50,452 nt of DNA, taken from assembly GCA_049724395.1 (NCBI GenBank), contig JAUGWO010000126.1, positions 1 to 50,452 on the forward strand, read 5' to 3'. This DNA is from Spongospora subterranea f. sp. subterranea (Eukaryota; Endomyxa: Phytomyxea; Phytomyxea; Plasmodiophorida). Made by a program: the position numbers and the translations under genes. The notes beneath the pieces were generated by a model. The model searched no databases, was not told the origin of the DNA, and was given only the letters and a program-made list of their open reading frames with translations. Below are positions 47,801-50,452 of this stretch, in pieces. Within the stretch, counting starts at the first letter, position 1. The number at the start of each line of letters is the position of its first letter.

Positions 47801-50452
47801 AATTGAGGGGCCGATCAAGGTCAAATATGAATTAGGACAAACCGACGACACTCAATAGCCCTATGAAGCAGTGTTGCCCCATTTTTGCCCGCGTGGTTGA
47901 CGTCAATATTTTCGATTATTGATATAATGACTTCGTCTGTCCTGTTGGCACATCATGACTTATTACAATATATGGTGGTACTTGAACGATATACAATTCA
48001 GTTGGTATATGGGTGTGCAATGGTGTGTTCCCATCAATATCTGCTATATTGGGATCGGCACCTCTTGAGAAAGAATCTCCACAATATCAAGACTGGTATT
48101 ACAAAAACTCATTATTGAATATGCGAATCAGAACCAGACTGTAATTTCAACCAACCGTGCACCAGAAACTGCCAGAAACAGAGCAGTTTGCAAATTTTGG
48201 TTTCTAAAATTGATGATTTTTGACGGCGCCAGAGAGTTGACATCTCGGTGGCTGTGAGATCAGATCAGCGACTTGAATGCTTTCGACACACCCGTTAACA
48301 ATATACAGCCGATCATTAACATACTCTCCACTCGACCACACTGAGAGCTCCGTCATCCCGTTATTGACCCAGAAAATTGGCCGTTCTTGGCGTCTCCGCC
48401 TCAAGTATGAATATAATGGTCTCTCCACTTCTATGAGAATTAACATGAGATCTTTGGTGAAAATAACATGATTGAAGCTGAGTACAGATTATGAGTTATC
48501 GCCAGGTGCAGAGCTGTATTCCCATTAAAATCAGCAGTAATAGGATTGGCACCGAGATTCAGCAGCTTCTTGATCAGAACTTCTCTATAACATCAGTTTG
48601 ATTGAGGGGCTGATCAGGGGTCGAAAATGACTTAGGGACCAACCGACGACACTGAATAGCCCTATGAAGAAGCGTTGCCCCATCTTTGCCCGCGTAATTG
48701 ACATCAATATTTTCAATCATTGATATGATGATTTCGTCTGTCCTGTTGGCACATCATTAGGTATTTCTATATAGCGTGGTATTTGGGCGATATACAATTC
48801 AATTGGCATATGGGTGTGCAATGGTGTGTTCCCACTGAGTATCTGCTATATTGGGATCGGCGCCTCTCTCCTTGAGAATCTGAACAATATCAAAACTGGA
48901 AATAAAAAAACTCATTGTTGAAGATGTGATCAGGGCCAGACTGTAATTTCCACCAACCGTGCAAGAGAAACTGCCAAAAACAGAGCAGTTTGACATTTTC
49001 GGTTTCTCAAATTTATTATTTTTGACCTCGAGTGACAGTTGATAGCTGGGTGCCTGTAAGAATTTCAGATCAGCGACTTCAATGATTTCGGCACACCCAT
49101 CAACAATAAACAGGCAATCATGAACTAACTCTTCACTCGAAGACTACTGAGGGATGCGTTATCCCGTTTTGACTCAAAACATCTGCCGTTCTTGGCGTTG
49201 CCGCCTCAAGTATAGATATAATAGTCTCTCCACTTCTATGAGATTTAACATGAGAGTTTTGGTCATTATAGGACATGATGAAAGGTGTACAGATTATTCT
49301 TTATCGCCAGGTGCAGTGCCGTATTCCCATTAGAATCAGCAATAATGGGGTTGGCGCCTTTCTTCAGCAATTTCATAACCACCACTTCCCTAAACAATCA
49401 GTGTTTTTGAGGGGCCGATCAGTGTCCACACAATATCAATTGACCAACCGACGACACTTAATAGCAAAATAGAAAAGAGTGGACCCATCTTTGTACCGGT
49501 GGTTGACATCAATATTTTGTATCATTGACAGAATAGAATCGTCTGTTCTGTGATAACATCAGTTAAGGTTGGAGTGATTGGTGAGATCTGTTTCACTCAC
49601 AGGGCATATTTAGAAGAGAGTGCAATGAATTCCCACCTAAATCCGCTATTGTGGGATCGGCACCGTTCTCCAGCAGAATTTGAGCGATATCAACCCTGGG
49701 GATACGAGACCTTAGTATTGAACTCGCTGATCAGAGCCAAAGACAGGATTCGACCAACCGATTCAAGATAGAACTGAAAAAAAAAGAGCAGTTAGGCCGC
49801 CATTAAGGTTCCTCGAGTTGAATGATAGCGTCGACATGAGAGAGACCGAGTATCTTAGAGACGAGATCTGGGTTTCTGTGGGATCACAATCAGGGTCTGC
49901 AATGAGCCAGACCGATAGATGAGCAATATACAAGCGATCAAGCAATTGTTGAAAAAAACGTGTATAGAATCGTGTTGTCATCGAATTCTGGAACACAATG
50001 ATGGATTGGTTTTGGCCTCCCCGCTTCAATTATATCAATGATTATCTGCTTACTTCTGTAGAAATACTAATAAGCCATATTGATAAATCGGCATTTGAAG
50101 TGATCATAATACAGTCCGCATTGTATTGCCAGGTGAAGTGCTGAATCTTCCATCACGATCAGGCATTATAGCAGTCAGCGCCTCTATTCAAAAGATGTTT
50201 GACCAAAACTTTCCTAAGTTATCCGTTTATTGAGGAGCTGATCATAGACCAACACTGATTAGGACCAACCGTTTGCCAATAATTGCAGATTGAAGAAGAG
50301 TTTTCCCTTGCTTTGTTCACGTGGTTGAAATCAACATTGTTCGATTATCACAATGATCATTTCGTCTGTCCTGTGAGCACATCAGTAAATATTTGAACAC
50401 TTTTGTGAGATTTCGGCGACATACATGTCTTTTGGCAAACGATTGTGCAATG
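44816..50452 (-). CDS. Ankyrin-repeat protein gene, 3' part (right copy)
   Basis: This is the paralogue of the left ankyrin gene, in opposite orientation; its 5' end lies beyond the window. At least six tandem modules of about 0.8 kb are visible; the GNTALHLAI-type signature recurs near 45340, 46120, 46920, 47715, 48510, 49310 and 50135. Each module has four exons: a linker exon (HDHVYIVDG), an exon ending QTALFLAVSLAR, a long exon with LLERGADPNIADIDGNTPLH and HMPTELYIAQIPPYIE, and an exon with the GNTALHLAI repeat. Introns are about 40-65 nt, in phase 2; those after the repeat helices begin GTTGGT or GTAGAC. The last exons are about 44981-45079 and 44816-44915. The protein ends VDLFDVRSTSWGWRVGG and then about 15 more residues, longer than the left copy. 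Some modules have stops or shifts by eye, so coding potential is uncertain. Confidence 0.72.

Noticed and set aside
1-50452. tRNA and rRNA genes
   Set aside because: Scanning by eye for TTCGA-type T-loops with matching stems, and for conserved rRNA blocks, gave nothing convincing.

Overview
This window is nuclear DNA from an unidentified eukaryote. Host genes carry many GT-AG introns, four conserved eukaryotic proteins can be read, and the space between them is full of eroded retroelements and a PIF/Harbinger DNA transposon. One gene belongs to the cilia-linked WDR49/WDR64 family, which suggests a lineage with motile cilia or flagella at some stage. Introns of only 46-62 nt in one gene suggest a compact-gene protist or small invertebrate. 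I cannot name the taxon.

Layout. (1) 1-4026, plus strand: the 3' part of an ankyrin-repeat gene built from repeated exon modules. (2) 4.37-15.4 kb: a graveyard holding a chromovirus-type Ty3 pol, a second Ty3-like fossil with a LINE-type RNase H scrap inside it, a Ty1/copia scrap and a gag-like fossil. (3) 15.9-26.3 kb: a block rich in TCG/GATC words with three plus-strand host genes. These are an intronless RBBP4/MSI1-type histone chaperone (430 codons), a 19-exon EF-hand plus WD40 gene of the WDR49/WDR64 type (951 aa), and a two-exon UBE2Q-type ubiquitin-conjugating enzyme (177 aa). (4) 26.3-36.4 kb: mostly unrecognised eroded sequence, a broken PIF/Harbinger transposon with its coiled-coil partner gene, a second copia scrap, and several large hairpins and inverted duplications. 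(5) 36.6-39.4 kb, minus strand: a complete 17-exon EXO70 exocyst gene (620 aa), with a 71-bp minisatellite about 100 bp upstream of its start codon. (6) 40.8-44.8 kb: a LINE reverse transcriptase scrap, another inverted duplication and unrecognised sequence. (7) 44.8-50.45 kb, minus strand: a second ankyrin gene, paralogous to the first, so the two face each other across about 41 kb.

The host genes have unrelated jobs (chromatin assembly, axoneme, ubiquitin transfer, exocytosis), and nothing suggests an operon or shared pathway. The most distinctive features are the ankyrin loci and the fold-backs. The ankyrin loci are tandem copies of a ~0.8-kb module of four exons whose introns all fall in phase 2. 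The fold-backs are a recurring pattern of inverted duplications, 36-364 bp per arm, through the transposon-rich parts. The two large gene models (WDR49-like and EXO70) were built by hand from splice sites; reading phase agrees at every exon junction, which is the main evidence for them.
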